DNA of 64,000 nucleotides. Origin: Hypoxylon rubiginosum (taxonomy: Eukaryota; Ascomycota; Sordariomycetes; Xylariales; Hypoxylaceae). The stretch is from NCBI GenBank assembly GCA_902806565.1, contig CADCXA010000040.1, positions 62,001 to 126,000 on the forward strand, read 5' to 3'. Positions 35,261 to 47,700 of the stretch are shown here, one piece after another (position 1 is the stretch's first letter; the number at the start of each line of letters is the position of its first letter). A program made the position numbers and the translations under genes. The notes under the pieces were generated by a model. That model saw only the letters and a program-made list of their open reading frames with translations. It searched no databases and was not told where the DNA came from.

Positions 35261-36967
35261 ATGGCATCCGGACACAATGTAAGTTGGCGCGCTTTGCATC
35301 GTCTGCCGCATCCTATGATGCGACATTGTAGTTTGCGGCGCTGACATGACGCCTCTCCCCCAATAGGATCCTAGGTTGTTATACGCTATTCCCGGTGTGT
35401 CGGCCTATCACCTCGCCTACGGGAAGGAAGAATCGCTCACACCTGCTGGGCCACAAACACTATCGTTGTTAATGGTCCCAACATCTTCTCCAATCGCCGA
35501 TCCAGCTTCCTTTGATAGTCAGGACGGAGCACCCGCCGAAGACTTTTATCTCCATTTGCATCTACCTCCCGAATTAGACATCCCTTTGCCCGCGACTACA
35601 CAGATATATCATCAACCGCCTACAAGCTACCTCATCCCGAGATGGGATCTGGGCCATGATAGCGGCGCCTTCACGCGCATCGAATTCCCCCAAGTCGGCA
35701 GTCGCAAGGGTCTTCAAGAGGATGTGGATACTTTCGAAACCATCCTGGCGCAATGCACTGCCTTTCTCGAGAGAGCACCACCGCCTAAGAATGCGAGGAA
35801 AGAAAAGGAGAAGGAGAAAGAGAAGTCGTCCTCGTCAACTCCTCCGGCTTCCACCAGGCCATCGCCCAAAATGTCCAAGTCCAAGCTTCGGGCCTCAGAG
35901 CAACTTCCAGCATACAACCCTTCGTCGTATCAACCCGGCGAGGGCTATGTGAAGGGTAGCCAAAGCTCACAGCGGGGAGGGCAGATTGTCCTAGTGGACG
36001 AGGAAGATGGTAGCGTCATCGGAGAGCTGTCAGAGGGGTACCAGGTTGTTGAGACCGGCGTGAAGCCAGGGTCTAAAGGTATGGTGAACGTCTCCCTCTC
36101 TAGGCCCTGTCAGCATTACTTAGCTTGCAAGTCATAGACCCTGTCGAGATCACCCTTCCCGAAGAAGGAACGAATCAACTTGCTGTTGTCCCTGCATCAC
36201 CAGAGACCATAGAGTTGGAATTGCATCCGGCCTATCAAAAGTCGTTCCTCGTATCGAAAGCAGCGTACGCATCTCGGCTGATCATCACTACTTCGGACTT
36301 GGTATCGAATGCTATGCAGAGCGGGTCAGACAACTTTGTCAAAAATACGAAGCCTGTAAGCAAGGCTGTAAGCTTCACGCCGGGGACGCATGATCGAGTC
36401 CGTCGAATTGGGAAATTCTCGGGTGGTGTAGCGGACATGTCGTCCAAAACGGTTGGGCAGGTGACCAAACTGGCTCAGAACGTAGGGGCCACGGTCGCAG
36501 GGCGTGGCGTCAAAGAAGGTAAAAAGGGATACGGGCCGGACGGAAAGCCGGTCGAAACTTTTAAACCTGGTCTGTTGAATAAGAGCCTAATGGCTTTCAC
36601 CACTGTAGCCGATGGCATTGACCATGCTACGCGCAGTCTCCTGACGTCGGCATCGTCATCTGCGACGAGCATGGTCAGTCACAGATGGGGTGCCGAAGCA
36701 GGAGAGTTGTCAAAGCACCTGGGCGGGAGTGTCAAGAACGTTGGCCTTGTCTACATCGACGTTACTGGAGTCTCTCGAAAGGCCATCATCAAAGCTGTAG
36801 GGAAAGGGATGGTAGTTGGAAAAGTGAAAGGAGGTGGTGAAATTATTGTGGGAGATGACACAGCTGGTGCAATGACGGTTGGGGAGCCCAATGACCTGAA
36901 AACCGACAAGGCTTCCAAGGCGGCGAGTGTTAGCAGCACATCAAATGGCATGGCTCCAAAACGTTAG
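35261..36967 (+). CDS. Senescence/spartin-domain protein
   Basis: Three exons (35261-35278, 35367-36078, 36132-36967) encode 521 residues. Exon 1 is only 18 nt (MASGHN). Exon 2 starts DPRLLYAIPGVSAYHLAYGK and carries an N-terminal beta-rich region, then a KEKEKEKE charged, serine-rich linker (about residues 142-175). Exon 3 holds the senescence domain shared with plant senescence proteins and animal spartin: KSFLVSKAAYASRLIITTSD, then glycine-rich helices with TRSLLTSASSSATSMVSHRWG. KHLGGSVKNVGLVYIDVTGV and SRKAIIKAVGKGM follow. Spartin-like proteins associate with lipid droplets and endosomal membranes; in this fungus that role is by family only. Introns are 88 and 53 nt with GT-AG ends. The 20-nt GAGTCA repeat stands just upstream. 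Confidence 0.85.
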
Positions 36968-37832
36968 CGAGTCATGGTACGACGCTTCACATAATGAATA
37001 TCTTGTTAATAATGCAGACACGATGTGGAAATGAAGCTTTCAAAGTATTAGATCTGTATTATAGCGGCGGATACGATTCCAAATAATGGCAGTTTGCGGA
37101 CGTAGGTGTAGGGAGGCAGGGAGGTTACAGGTTATGGGATATAAGCACGGGCAGCACGGGCAGCACGGGTTGGCTGTAATGGGGATGTCACGTGGTCCAA
37201 TTTACGCCTGACGCGGTCCGGAGGAAAGCGGGCGCGACGAGAGTTGGAAGTTAAGAAAGTACCCCCAAAATCGGAAACACGGGCTCAAGTTCGATAATCG
37301 ATAATCAATGTTTAATGCTCAACTCAATGCAATACTCATGAAGATGCAATAACAACCCTCGTAACTTGTGTTTTTCTAATTGAAATTTTGATTGATACAC
37401 TACAAAATGAAAAAAGATTGCGAGCGAATTTGAAGATAAAAAAAAGAAAATCGTCAACCATAAAGGGTAGTAGCTTTGCTCCTCTAAATCGACACAGATA
37501 TCGACACAGATATCGACACAGATATCGACACAGATATCGACACAGATAACTACTAAGTCCATCGTCTTTCCACCGGTCTCCTCGATTCACCTACACGATC
37601 AACACAATACGCGAGAGAGAAAAACGCGTATCTTCCCCATTCAGATGTGTCGTTATGAGTGCCTCGGTTCCATCATCCTTTTAATTCAAGATATTGGCGA
37701 CAAGATCCGGTCTAAGGAGCCTCCACATGTCTTACAAGGGTTGAGCTCCCACATAGCTCTTATATATCTTCACTATAACAATCTATTACCGGGACTCTCT
37801 TTCTAACATAGTCGCAGTCCGCCGCCTCCGCA
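36968..37832. other. Intergenic spacer upstream of GCP4
   Basis: 3' end of the spartin-like gene and promoter of GCP4. It contains an exact 12-nt tandem repeat (separate entry) and a GGGCAGCAC repeat near 37147-37169. No gene seen. Confidence 0.55.
37489..37548 (+). repeat. Exact 12-nt tandem repeat TCGACACAGATA, five copies
   Basis: Five identical consecutive units without a single mismatch, 285-345 bp upstream of the GCP4 start. Each unit abutment creates GATATC, so the array is a series of short palindromes. Confidence 0.9.
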
Positions 37833-40262
37833 ATGCTCCATGAGATCTTGCTCTCCCTGTCGGGACACCCCTCGCCTCTACTCAGGAATGACCATACCGA
37901 CTCCGCAGCACAGTCCGTCTTATCCCCTCCAGAGAGACAACTGTTGAAGACGGCTGGACATATAAGCCATCTTCACTGCGAACTCATAAGCTATACCGCA
38001 CACATCAGCGCATCTCATCCGTCTGTCATATGCCGTGCTGTCTCTACCGCCATCAATTCCACCTACCTCGCCGCCTTCCAGAGGAAGGTGTTGGAAGTCG
38101 AAGATAATGTTCTTCGAAAAGATGCTTCCCTAGTTGGCGCTTATAACATTGTGCCCCTGACCGCCGTTATTGGCGAGTTCACCGATTGGACTCGCCGGAT
38201 GGAATGGCTGTGGGACCTTGTCCAGTTCATCTCCAAGGAGAAGGAAGGGTTGCCTTGCCGCGCAGCGCAGCTCATTAACAAACTGCGGCACGAGCTTCAG
38301 ACTGGTTATGCCGACATTGGGGAGACCGCATTAAGTCTCATAAAAGTTGCCGAGACGGCCTGGCTAAAGCAAGTCTCGGCTTGGGTCCTCTATGGTCGGA
38401 TACCTGTCTTGGGCGACAAGGACTTTTTTATCCAGAAGAATGTAGACGATGAACTTGTAAGTGTATATTCTACTCTTTCGTCCTAATGAGATTATCGTGG
38501 CTAAAAGAAGTAGGGGTTCTCGATCGAACATAGCTTACTGCCGTCGTTTGTGACGCCGTCAACGGCTACATCGATGTTGTTTATCGGAACGTCCCTAAAT
38601 CGGGTGAAAACTAGGAGCAGTATAGATCCGGGCAACACTGGGCTGAATCACCTTTCATCACAACTCCAGACGCTGGCAAATTTGACATCACCTCTAAATA
38701 GCGCTGCGTTTTCGAGAGCTATCACGTCGATCCGGCTCACATTGTCTCGGACGACATTGCAGAAGCTTCTGCCATTATCTAAAGTGCTTGAGATGCTAAC
38801 TCTCTTGCGAGGCTTCTTTTTGCTCGGTCGTGGTGAATTTGCGATGGCGCTCACGCAACAAGCCGACGAGGCAATCCACAGTCGCTGGCGGCGTGCTGAC
38901 AACCTCGCCTATCAGAAACAATACGGCCTCGGCAATGTGACGGTCAAAGAAGGCGAGGTCGCCGCCGTTCTTACCAAGACATGGGCCGCACTAGGTTCGA
39001 TGCAGGGTCAGCACGCGGAAGAAGACGACGAGCTCGAGATAGCAAGAGATCTACTACGACTAAACTTATCGAAGACTAAAGCGTCGACACCTGTTAAGGG
39101 CAGGATTGGTATTGATCATCAGTCGCCGAGCAACCTCGCTGACACTCCGTTCCGTAATTTGTTGTTTTCCGTTCCTGTGGTCCTCACATTACAGATTTCA
39201 GCACCGTTGGACCTGTTTTTAACTGTATCCGACGTGCAGGCCTACACATTCATCAACTCTTACCTCCTCTCGATTCGCCGATCCCACCTTCACCTCACAG
39301 ATCTATGGAAAATAACATCTCTTCGCCGTCACCATCCGCCGCCGCCTAGACCTCCGTATAGTATCACAAAGGGTGGTATCGCGAGGACTCGCGCTCTTCG
39401 CGGGCGTTGGTCTGTTCGCTCCTCAGCGATGCGAAGCACCTGGAGCACAAGTAGCGCCGCCATCTTTTTCTTAGCAGAAACCGAGGCGTACCTCCAAATT
39501 GAAGTAGTGGAAGGTCTTTGGGAAGACTTTCATAGCTGGCTAACGGGCAGAGAGGAACGTGATAAAGAACACGGCAGATCGCCCTCTTCATCCGGTGGCT
39601 ACTCTAGTAGCGCCATAAATAATATGACGGATGGAGATGACGTTCAGAATAACCACAGCGAAACTGCGCACCAGAAACAAAACTCAAAAACACCCCATCA
39701 TCACGACCCGCAAACCCTCGCTACGGCCCATCGACTCTATCTCCGGACACTTACACGACGGCTCCTACTCAGCCAAGCATCTCTTACAGATTCCCTCTAC
39801 GATCTTTTGGTTCATGTTGATCATCTGGTCGCTCTAGTCCATCGCCTCCACGGGATCTGGACATCGATGGACCTGGAAGCGGACGAAGGCGTCGTAGACG
39901 CGTTCTCAGATCTGAGTGCCGAAGAGACAGACGTGCGCATCCGCATCCGCGACGTCGAGGCCAAGGTCAAGAGGGGCGTCGAGAGCGTGGTGGGCGTACT
40001 ACGAAACCTTAGCATGGACTCGGCGTTCATGGCCGAGGTCGAGGATGGGGACGCCGCCGAAGGCAGAGATGAAGGCGACGACGGCGGCTTGGGCCTGGGG
40101 TCGGGATTCGGGGACGAGGCTGACGGCGAGGGAGGGACTAGATATACCCCAAGACGGACGGGTGGCATCGATAGACTGCTGATGAAACTTGATTTTGGAG
40201 GGTGGTTTGATGCCGGCAAGGTCGTGCACCATGGAGACGAAGGTGCCGATGATGATTTCTGA
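37833..40262 (+). CDS. GCP4: Gamma-tubulin complex component GCP4 (Spc97/Spc98 family)
   Basis: GCP4 is a small member of the gamma-tubulin ring complex that nucleates microtubules at spindle pole bodies. Two exons, 37833-38456 and 38514-40262, encode 790 residues. The N-terminus MLHEILLSLSGHPSPL is typical of GCP4. GRIP1 follows, with EWLWDLVQFISK, CRAAQLINKLRHELQTGY, WVLYGRIPVLGDKDFFIQ and, across the intron, FSIEHSLLPSFVTPSTATS. The GRIP2 part contains LDLFLTVSDVQAYTFINSYL, a linker with PPPPRPPY, and AIFFLAETEAYLQIEVVEGLW. The 57-nt intron was set from GTAAGT to AAGAAGTAG because this restores SIEHSLLPSF; a later ATAG acceptor at about 38534 would shift frame. An acidic, glycine-rich insert (DDGGLGLGSG) lies near the C-terminus. 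Confidence 0.93.
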
Positions 40263-41167
40263 GAAGAAACCCACTTCTGGTCTTTAGTTGCTTGCTGGAC
40301 CTGATAGGTCCTATTAATAAATGATATCCTCTGGAGTCCCCCAGCTGGAATTCTATACACACACTCATATGCGCCATCTTGTTACTATGCGAAGGAAATG
40401 GGGAGTTATTCAACGTCGAGTCAAGTCATATTAGGTTATATAAGACACTCAAAGAGTCAGAAGACAGAAATTTGACAATTTTACAAGTTTAGCATTCTGT
40501 AACTAAAGAGACTCGGTCGTAGCCGAATCCCGAATACTTTGATACACAAGATCAATGAATACGCTCGCGATATATACAATATCCTCGAGGCGATAATGCA
40601 CAGATGATTTAACAGGCATATACAACTCACATATTGATGCACCAACCGATCCCCAAACCACAAATGCCCCCCGTATCCAAAACCCCAAAGTGAACCCAGT
40701 TTGTACATCGTAAAGTCCGTTATAATGAGACAAAAAAAAGGTATGCATACGCCTTCGCCATCGCCATTGCCCCCCCTTAATGCAATGCAGAGCCCAAGTG
40801 TTATGGATATATATATAGGTATATCGTAAGCGAATGAGGTTCAGTCAATACTGTTGACTAGATCCGAGAAAGAGAAAAGTAATTGAAGAACAATATAAAA
40901 CAATAGATGAAGAATAACTTTTTGTAACATAAGAGATGAGACGCTGTGTCGTCAATCATCAATCGTCGCTCAATACTCTGGAGACTCCGAGGTGGTGCCT
41001 TTTCTATTTTTGGAGGTTTGCTTAGATCGACTCGCAAACAGGAGGTAGGGTGTCGTGGTCATAAAGATGATGCATCAGAACCAAATGGTAACGCCGCGGC
41101 CTGGATCCGCAAACGAAAAGTGAGTTACGCTCACTCTTGGTTGGAATTTTCTGTCGTCGGCCGGCCG
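40263..41167. other. 3' intergenic region between convergent genes
   Basis: AT-rich sequence with no supportable gene. It holds the 3' ends of GCP4 and of the opposing unknown gene. Confidence 0.5.
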
Positions 41168-42623
41168 TCAGTAAGCAGCTACAGCCCTATGGAAGCGCAA
41201 TGGGCTCGGATGATGATCCGAGTTCCGGCGCATAAACATGTGCTGTACAAAAGCCTTCGGGCTTACGACCTCGACATCCATACTCTTGGAGGTGAGCGGT
41301 AGTCCAATGCGGTGAATCTTCTTGGTCTGCCAACGCTCCTTGATGCAATCATCGATGAGAGCAATAAGGCCGGTTGCGACAACGACGCTATCATCACAAA
41401 AACATTAGTACTACGAGCTGAACGGCATTGGTTTAAACTAAGACTTACTCGGCAACATCAGTCAGGGCGTCCACCAAGCTCTTGTCGCTAATCCACATGT
41501 GGCATGGAGGCACCCAGCCGCCAGCCCGCTCATCGGCACTGACTTGGTTTGGTGATCGAGTTTCCGGGACGATATGCGCGACGGGCGTGTGGTTTTGACC
41601 ATCGCGAAGAAGATGAAAGGAGACCGAGTCCGTAAGCTTATCCACGACTCTCTTCCAGGAGTACTTGTGTCCCCACCATTCAAATTCGTATCTCTTGGTG
41701 TTCCTGTTTCCCCGTCGTACCACATCGACCCGCGCATAATTGGAGAACTCGAGCTTGATGGAGTTGGTGGCCATTGGGCGAACCTTTTGTTTCTTGTCGG
41801 CCGAGAGAGCACGAGTGAGGACATCCGCAAACTCGTCGTCGGGTTCGGTAGTAGCAGCGGAGTGACTCGTTCCCGGTCGACTTCTAGATGAGAAGACCGA
41901 ACCACCAGTAGGAATACGGCTAAGCTGCGGTCGTTTGGTCAAGGACCTCACTGCAGTTGATACGGATCGCTGTAAGTTGGGGCGGTTTGTACTGGCTGGC
42001 TCGATGTACTTGCGCTTGGAGTTGCACACTTCGCGGCCGGATTCTCGACAGTACCGCCTGAGAGAGAACTCGCGCTTGTTCAGATCATACATACGCAGGT
42101 GGAACAGCTGGATTGTCTTCTTCCGTCTGCCTAAAACGACAGTATCCACCCGCAAGTTCATGTTACCGTCCGGCGTAAAGTCATCGTGACGAATGGTTAA
42201 TCTGTTCATCGACGGGAATAGAGCGGCAAAATCTTCAGGCGTTGAGGGCCGGACATTGATTTCTTCAATCTCATGTCGATAGACGGGTAACGGAGGAATA
42301 GCTGAGTAGTCTAAGCAGTCTTCCGTCTCTAGGTCCTCCAACTCGGCGCTCGAGGCCATTGACGAGTATGTGTCGACTGATGATCTGGGGTATAAGCTCG
42401 TGGCTGGTGAGAGATCCTCCCCACAGGATCCTGCTTGGAATTTGGCGGCTCGGGAACTCGACTCCATTGTTGATGGTCTCGGGCTGTCAGAGAGAGAGGT
42501 AGGGGCGGTACTTCGAGAGTCATAGGAGTCGGTGCTTTGCCTCGTATCCCGAGTGCTAGTGGTATGGTTGGAGAGGGTGGTGTCTCGTCTTCTAGCCATG
42601 ATAACGGGGGGATATGAAGTCAT
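41168..42623 (-). CDS. Conserved-looking fungal protein of unknown function
   Basis: Two exons, 41449-42623 and 41168-41387, with a 61-nt intron (donor GTAAGT, acceptor GATAG) encode 464 residues. The first 110 residues are serine/threonine-rich and probably disordered. A compact region follows from about PPLPVYRHEIEEINVRPSTP through FHLRMYDLNKREFSLRRYCR. A second disordered stretch, then YARVDVVRRGNRNTKRYEFEWWGHKYSW and WVPPCHMWISDKSLVDALTD, come next. Exon 2 continues with VVVATGLIALIDDCIKERWQ and IHRIGLPLTSKSMDVEVVSP. The two structured blocks, rich in aromatic and basic residues, suggest a real folded protein, but I recognise no domain and assign no function. A second ATG eight codons in (MARRRD) is an alternative start. 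Confidence 0.8.
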
Positions 42624-43453
42624 GGGTGCTTAGCCGAGTGAGTGTAAGAGCGTAGAGGTGGGAGGAGGGTAGAAGGTAGGTAAGGAGGGGGGAGGTCTTA
42701 TATCCGTCTGCGCTCCTGAGCTCCTGATGTGCAAAGATATGCGCCTGACGATCTCAGGGTCTTTTCTTGAGCGCGCAGTCGCAAGCGGGACACTTGTGAT
42801 TCGCGTAGTGGTAACTCGGCGGAGGTCCACTGAGGCCTGATATAGATGATCTCTCTAAAGGCAAGGGTTTGTTTGAGAGCTGCTCGACATGGGACCAAGC
42901 CGGGGAATAAACGGGGGACCCGGTAGGACGTCTATGTGGTCGACGTGGGAAGCCTATGGGCTCTATGTGGGCTCTATGATGGAATATGTAAGGCGGAATA
43001 GGAATGCATGGACTTCGGGGAGGGGGGTTGTGGGCTTGGGATATGGAGCGGGAGTTTATGCAAGAGTCTGACGCTGGATGAGATCCATTATAAACGAGTG
43101 AAGATGACTGGAGCAACATGGCACAACTCGAGAGAGGTAAGGCAGGGCACCAGGTGGGACGACGGCGACGGGGAGGCTTGACTTGGTGACGGGTAGCTAT
43201 TGGTTGAGACGGAGCTGACGAAAGACAAACGCCCGCAAGGAAGAAACAGGAGAGACACAGGAGACCTGACTGGAAGGGACATGAGGACGGCGCTACTAAC
43301 CCTGGCTAGCACCCTTATACCTACTTAGGTAATTATCATGATGCCAGCTGCATGGTACGGTACAGTATATACAGCATATACCTGACGGGGTCTCGCGTGG
43401 GAGTTCCCGTTGGCCGTTCCCGATGGCGGGCTAAAAGAGAGGCAGAGGCGAGA

Positions 43454-43502
43454 GAGGCCAGAGCCCAGAGGCCAGAGCCCAGAGGCCAGAGCCCAGAGCT
43501 CA
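43454..43502 (+). repeat. 14-nt tandem repeat GAGGCCAGAGCCCA
   Basis: Three exact units plus a half unit with one change. Confidence 0.75.
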
Positions 43503-43834
43503 GAAGCCCAGACCAAAACGGCGAGAGCAAATACCAGAGCGTCCAGGAATCTTCCAGTGGGGGGTTTTCGTCTCTTCTGTTTCCAACTCGAAGGGTGCTC
43601 GGCGCAGCGGCGGGCTACGTATTACCATGCATGTACCTACTATATTGGAAGAAAAGATGTACTTGCGTCGGTGTTCCACGGTATTCCGGGTTTTCCAGTT
43701 TTTCTCTTCCATTATTCATTCCGTAGCACAGCTTTTTCTTTTCAGGTATGTCCCGAACAGTGGCGAGTTCGTCGCACCACTATCACGCTACACTTGCGAG
43801 CCGGTAAGCGATAGAAAACAAGAGCTATGGTAAT

Positions 43835-43877
43835 TTAGCATTAGCATTAGCATGAGCATGAGCATTAGCATTAGCAC
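43835..43877 (+). repeat. AGCATT/AGCATG hexamer array
   Basis: About seven hexamer units alternating AGCATT and AGCATG. Confidence 0.7.
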
Positions 43878-44695
43878 CTGTGCGATATGTGATACGCATA
43901 CAGAATTATATGTGTAATTGTGTAGGTGTAATCATCAAGTATACCTAGGTAAGTATGCGTACCTACATGTAGGTATTGCATGAGATGAATGGATGGCATC
44001 GTCACGAGGTCAAACATCTACCATTCTGCCATTCTGCTACGGCTGGCGAGAAAGGCGGGAAAGAGATGAATTCGGCACTAACACGTACCACAGTAAGACG
44101 GGCGGGAAAAGACCTCATTGATGCATGGGCTCTCCTTTAGAGGTTTAGAGGGGGCACCGCCACTCAGCAGCCCTCAGCTTATTACAGTATATGCGATTGG
44201 TATCATTATGCGACAAAGTAGTGTTCTGCTATATATAGGAGGTACTTGCCCGCGCAAGTAAGTTTAGTTCCGTACTTGTACCTGGCAAGACACTAAAGAC
44301 GGTAGCTACAGGGTGAGTTGAGAAGGTATAGGTTACGTGATTATACAAGATAATATATACGTAATTGTATGCAGTCAATCCGTACTATATCCTATATCGA
44401 AGAAATGGGGGTGGTTTTTTCTCTCTTTTCCATCCAACCCCGAACATAAGCAGAGAGAATTTTCGAATTCTCTTCGCGATTCTTGGCCAATTGACCATTC
44501 CTATCTGATAATTCACGCATTGTAACTCGATCAGCTCGATTCATTCGGCAGCTGAATCTCGTTGCACGACGGCTTACAGAGCTTACCTACAGCTTACTGG
44601 CAGACTGGGTATGAGGTATCTTTTTCTCCGTAGAAAATGCCAGGAATGGTAACCGTTTCCGACCAATGGTCAAGACCATGACGGCTCTTCTCATT

Positions 44696-44762
44696 GCTCA
44701 CTCACTGCTCACTGCTCACTGCTCATTGCTCACTACTCGACGGTCATGGCTCATGGCTCATC
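44696..44762 (+). repeat. GCTCACT / GCTCATG array
   Basis: Several imperfect 7-8 nt units, followed 120 bp later by a CTG triplet run (44886-44904). Confidence 0.6.
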
Positions 44763-47700
44763 CCTTGATTGATGATAGTCGGTCGACAAGTTCAGAGGCA
44801 CGTCAATGACATTTTCATTCAATTCGTCTCGTCAGCAAGGTCCCCAGCTGAAGAGAGATGACCGAAAGGGAGAGACTGTAGTCTGCTGCTGCTGCTGCTG
44901 CTACATGCTACAGGCTACATCGTGCTCCGTTATGACGTTCCAATGATGGCCGTCTACTCCATACCAGCGGACAGCAGTGGCCTTTCCACTTCGGAACTGT
45001 TACGGAACTGCGCTGCACTGCCCACCCCGTTTATCACCAACATTCGTACACCACCGTCGTCATTTGCTTCCACCATCCCGTACCGGGCAAGGGAGAAGAT
45101 AGATGCGACCCGCAGACTCGAGGCGTCGCTTACCTAGGTACCCATTACCTACCCATTTCCCCTTTTCAGGTCGTTCGAATCCGGGGTGCGCTTGTGCCCA
45201 ACCAAAAAGCACCATTCGTCTAACATCATGGGCCCTCTCGGGGCTGCATCGTTTGATTGGTACTGTCCTCTGCGTTGTCGACGGCGTTCGTTCAGACTCA
45301 ATTTGTTTCTAATTTGAAGTTCCAACTGCCATGTCGAGGTTCTAGATGCTGCGAGAGAACTGGCAACGCTACCCAGAGCGTGCCATCCGACCCCCATCAC
45401 GGCTTGGCCAATACCTCGACCAGACGTTTCAAGCCGCCCATCACATTGGCCTTGAGCTCTCCTCGCTTGCATATTGGAAGGTAATTATTGGGCTAAGCCT
45501 TTTTATCGAAAAAGGGGGAGACACTTCAATTAGGTAGATTGCATCTTGGGTATGTATGCAATCGCCCGCCATGCCACATCCAACCCGCGATGCTTCTGAG
45601 ACGGCCTGATGTTACCAATTCTTCTTGACAACTCATGGTTCGTGAGTGTCTTCTCTCAATCAAAGCAGGGAATATCTTTTCAACGTTGTACAACACGTAT
45701 AGCACCACGCTCGGTGGTGTCCAGTTCACATGGGCGTCAATCCACACGAAACATCTGTCGCCATCAATCATCAATCACCACTTCTAGCGCGCTTGGAACC
45801 CGTGCGACAGCTGGTGAGCTGCCATCGGTTGCTCACAAGCCAGCTTCAAACTCTTTCCGGCATAGCATTAACTAGTGTACCCGTTCCTACCGTTTTTCTC
45901 TGGTCCTCCTCGTCCTCTGCAGGTGGCCAAATACGGGCGCTATCGTGTGTCAATCGCTCATTCGCTGGGTCATTTGGAACCCGACCTCATCGTCAAATGC
46001 GAGGCCAATGCACACAGGGAGGCTCACGCACGTGCTTCCGCCAACTCTGAGGCTTTCTAGCTATCTCTCAAGAATTCAATCTCCATCATTGGCTATTGGG
46101 CGCCCTTCTTTTCCCCAAGTCGAAGTCTTGCCGAAGGATACAGCGTAACAGATCTCCTATGGTTAGGTCACCCTGCATACCACCCTAGACGCCTCAGGTT
46201 TCTGAGCATGGGAAATCTAATTCTTCGGCCGCCCTTTTGTTGGACTCCATCCGCAGACGGTAGTGGGCTTAGTCGAGGAGCACTAGTGCTTTCCACGGCC
46301 AGCAAGCTGGACTATGCCACGAGGGCAAAACACACGCCGTGCCCCTCGAATTCTAGTCTTTCGCGCCGCTCGTTGGACATTGATGCCTTAGAATGGTGGC
46401 TCCGTGTGGATACGAAACTGTCCATGCCGATTCCCGTGGATAGGGGAGGCATGGTAGCTCATGGATAGTCTAGGGAACGGTAACTCGACTTACCAGCGTC
46501 GACGATCTTCACGATGCCGGCATGCCGGCATCGTAGCCTCCTTGCTACCAGCGTTGATCTCCCTTTGCCTGGCCTGCGGCTGCTTGTCCTGCCTCGTACC
46601 CCACGTATGCAGGCTGCCGAAGTCGGCATCCAGGTCACTGGATACCTTATTTGATCGGGTTGTGTTCCCCTTGACGCAATCAACTTGCCCCGTCAGTAAC
46701 CATGGCTTTATTGGTATGCGGTCTACCTACCTATGTAGGTACCCTTGCTGGAAGCTATCGTCGTACAAACAACCCGGACCTTTTATGGAGTGTGAGTTCT
46801 GGTTGTTCTTTTGCAGTCGGTTACTGATGATCCGTGACGTCGATAATCTCCATACTTACAGTATATGAAACACCCCAGGTCTTGTTTTCGTGTTGAGCAC
46901 CTCCATGTTTTCACCTCCATGTTTTTCTACGGCTTTGGGTCGATATCACAACCTACGGCCCTTAGCAGCATAGGCTACTTCTACTCATTGAAATAGGTCT
47001 AGGTCACGTAGCCGTTGCGAAAGAACCGACTATCCTACGGCGCGTAAGGCGGCTAGCTTGAGATGATTTCTCAAAATTGCCACTTCTAAATATGCCAAAT
47101 CAATAAATTTGCAATGCGGGAGAAGACGGGCAATTGGACCAAAATTATAGATTTAGTCCTCAATGTCACATCTCCTTTTGCTTGGTGCTTAGCTGCTTGG
47201 ACATATCACTTTTAGTTACAATTGGATATATCAACGGGATCCAAGATCTCCTACCGGCAAGGAGCTCCCCTTTGGGTGTCTCCAATTGAGTCTCCAAAGA
47301 TAAGCACTCGATACTTGTTTAATTCCTTGCGATGGTTCGGTCCTAGACGCGCACTGCTTTTCTCCGATGTGCCCATATTTGGGAAACGTGGGGATCTTGG
47401 GCGACAGCAGACATTGGACGATTAATGTACCCCATAGTAAGACTGTGACGCTGCAATGCGAGAGGATGCATGCTATCGGACTCCCTCGGTAAATTCAGCA
47501 GCCATCTCTAGACCATCGATCAGGATCCGAATAATCTCGCCCATCCCTCGACGTCTTACCTGGGTGAGCTTCGAGCGACCGGATTCTACTGGCCATTGAC
47601 TTTGGAGAGCTCTCTTGGAGTAGCTTCGTCGCGGGAGGGTTCACAGCACCTGTTTACCGGTCCATTTTCGTTGTCAGATAACTCTCGTTTCTACATACCC

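Noticed and set aside
40946..41302. Plus-strand open frame of 118 codons
   Set aside because: It lies antisense to the second exon of the gene at 41168-42623 and has no protein-like features.
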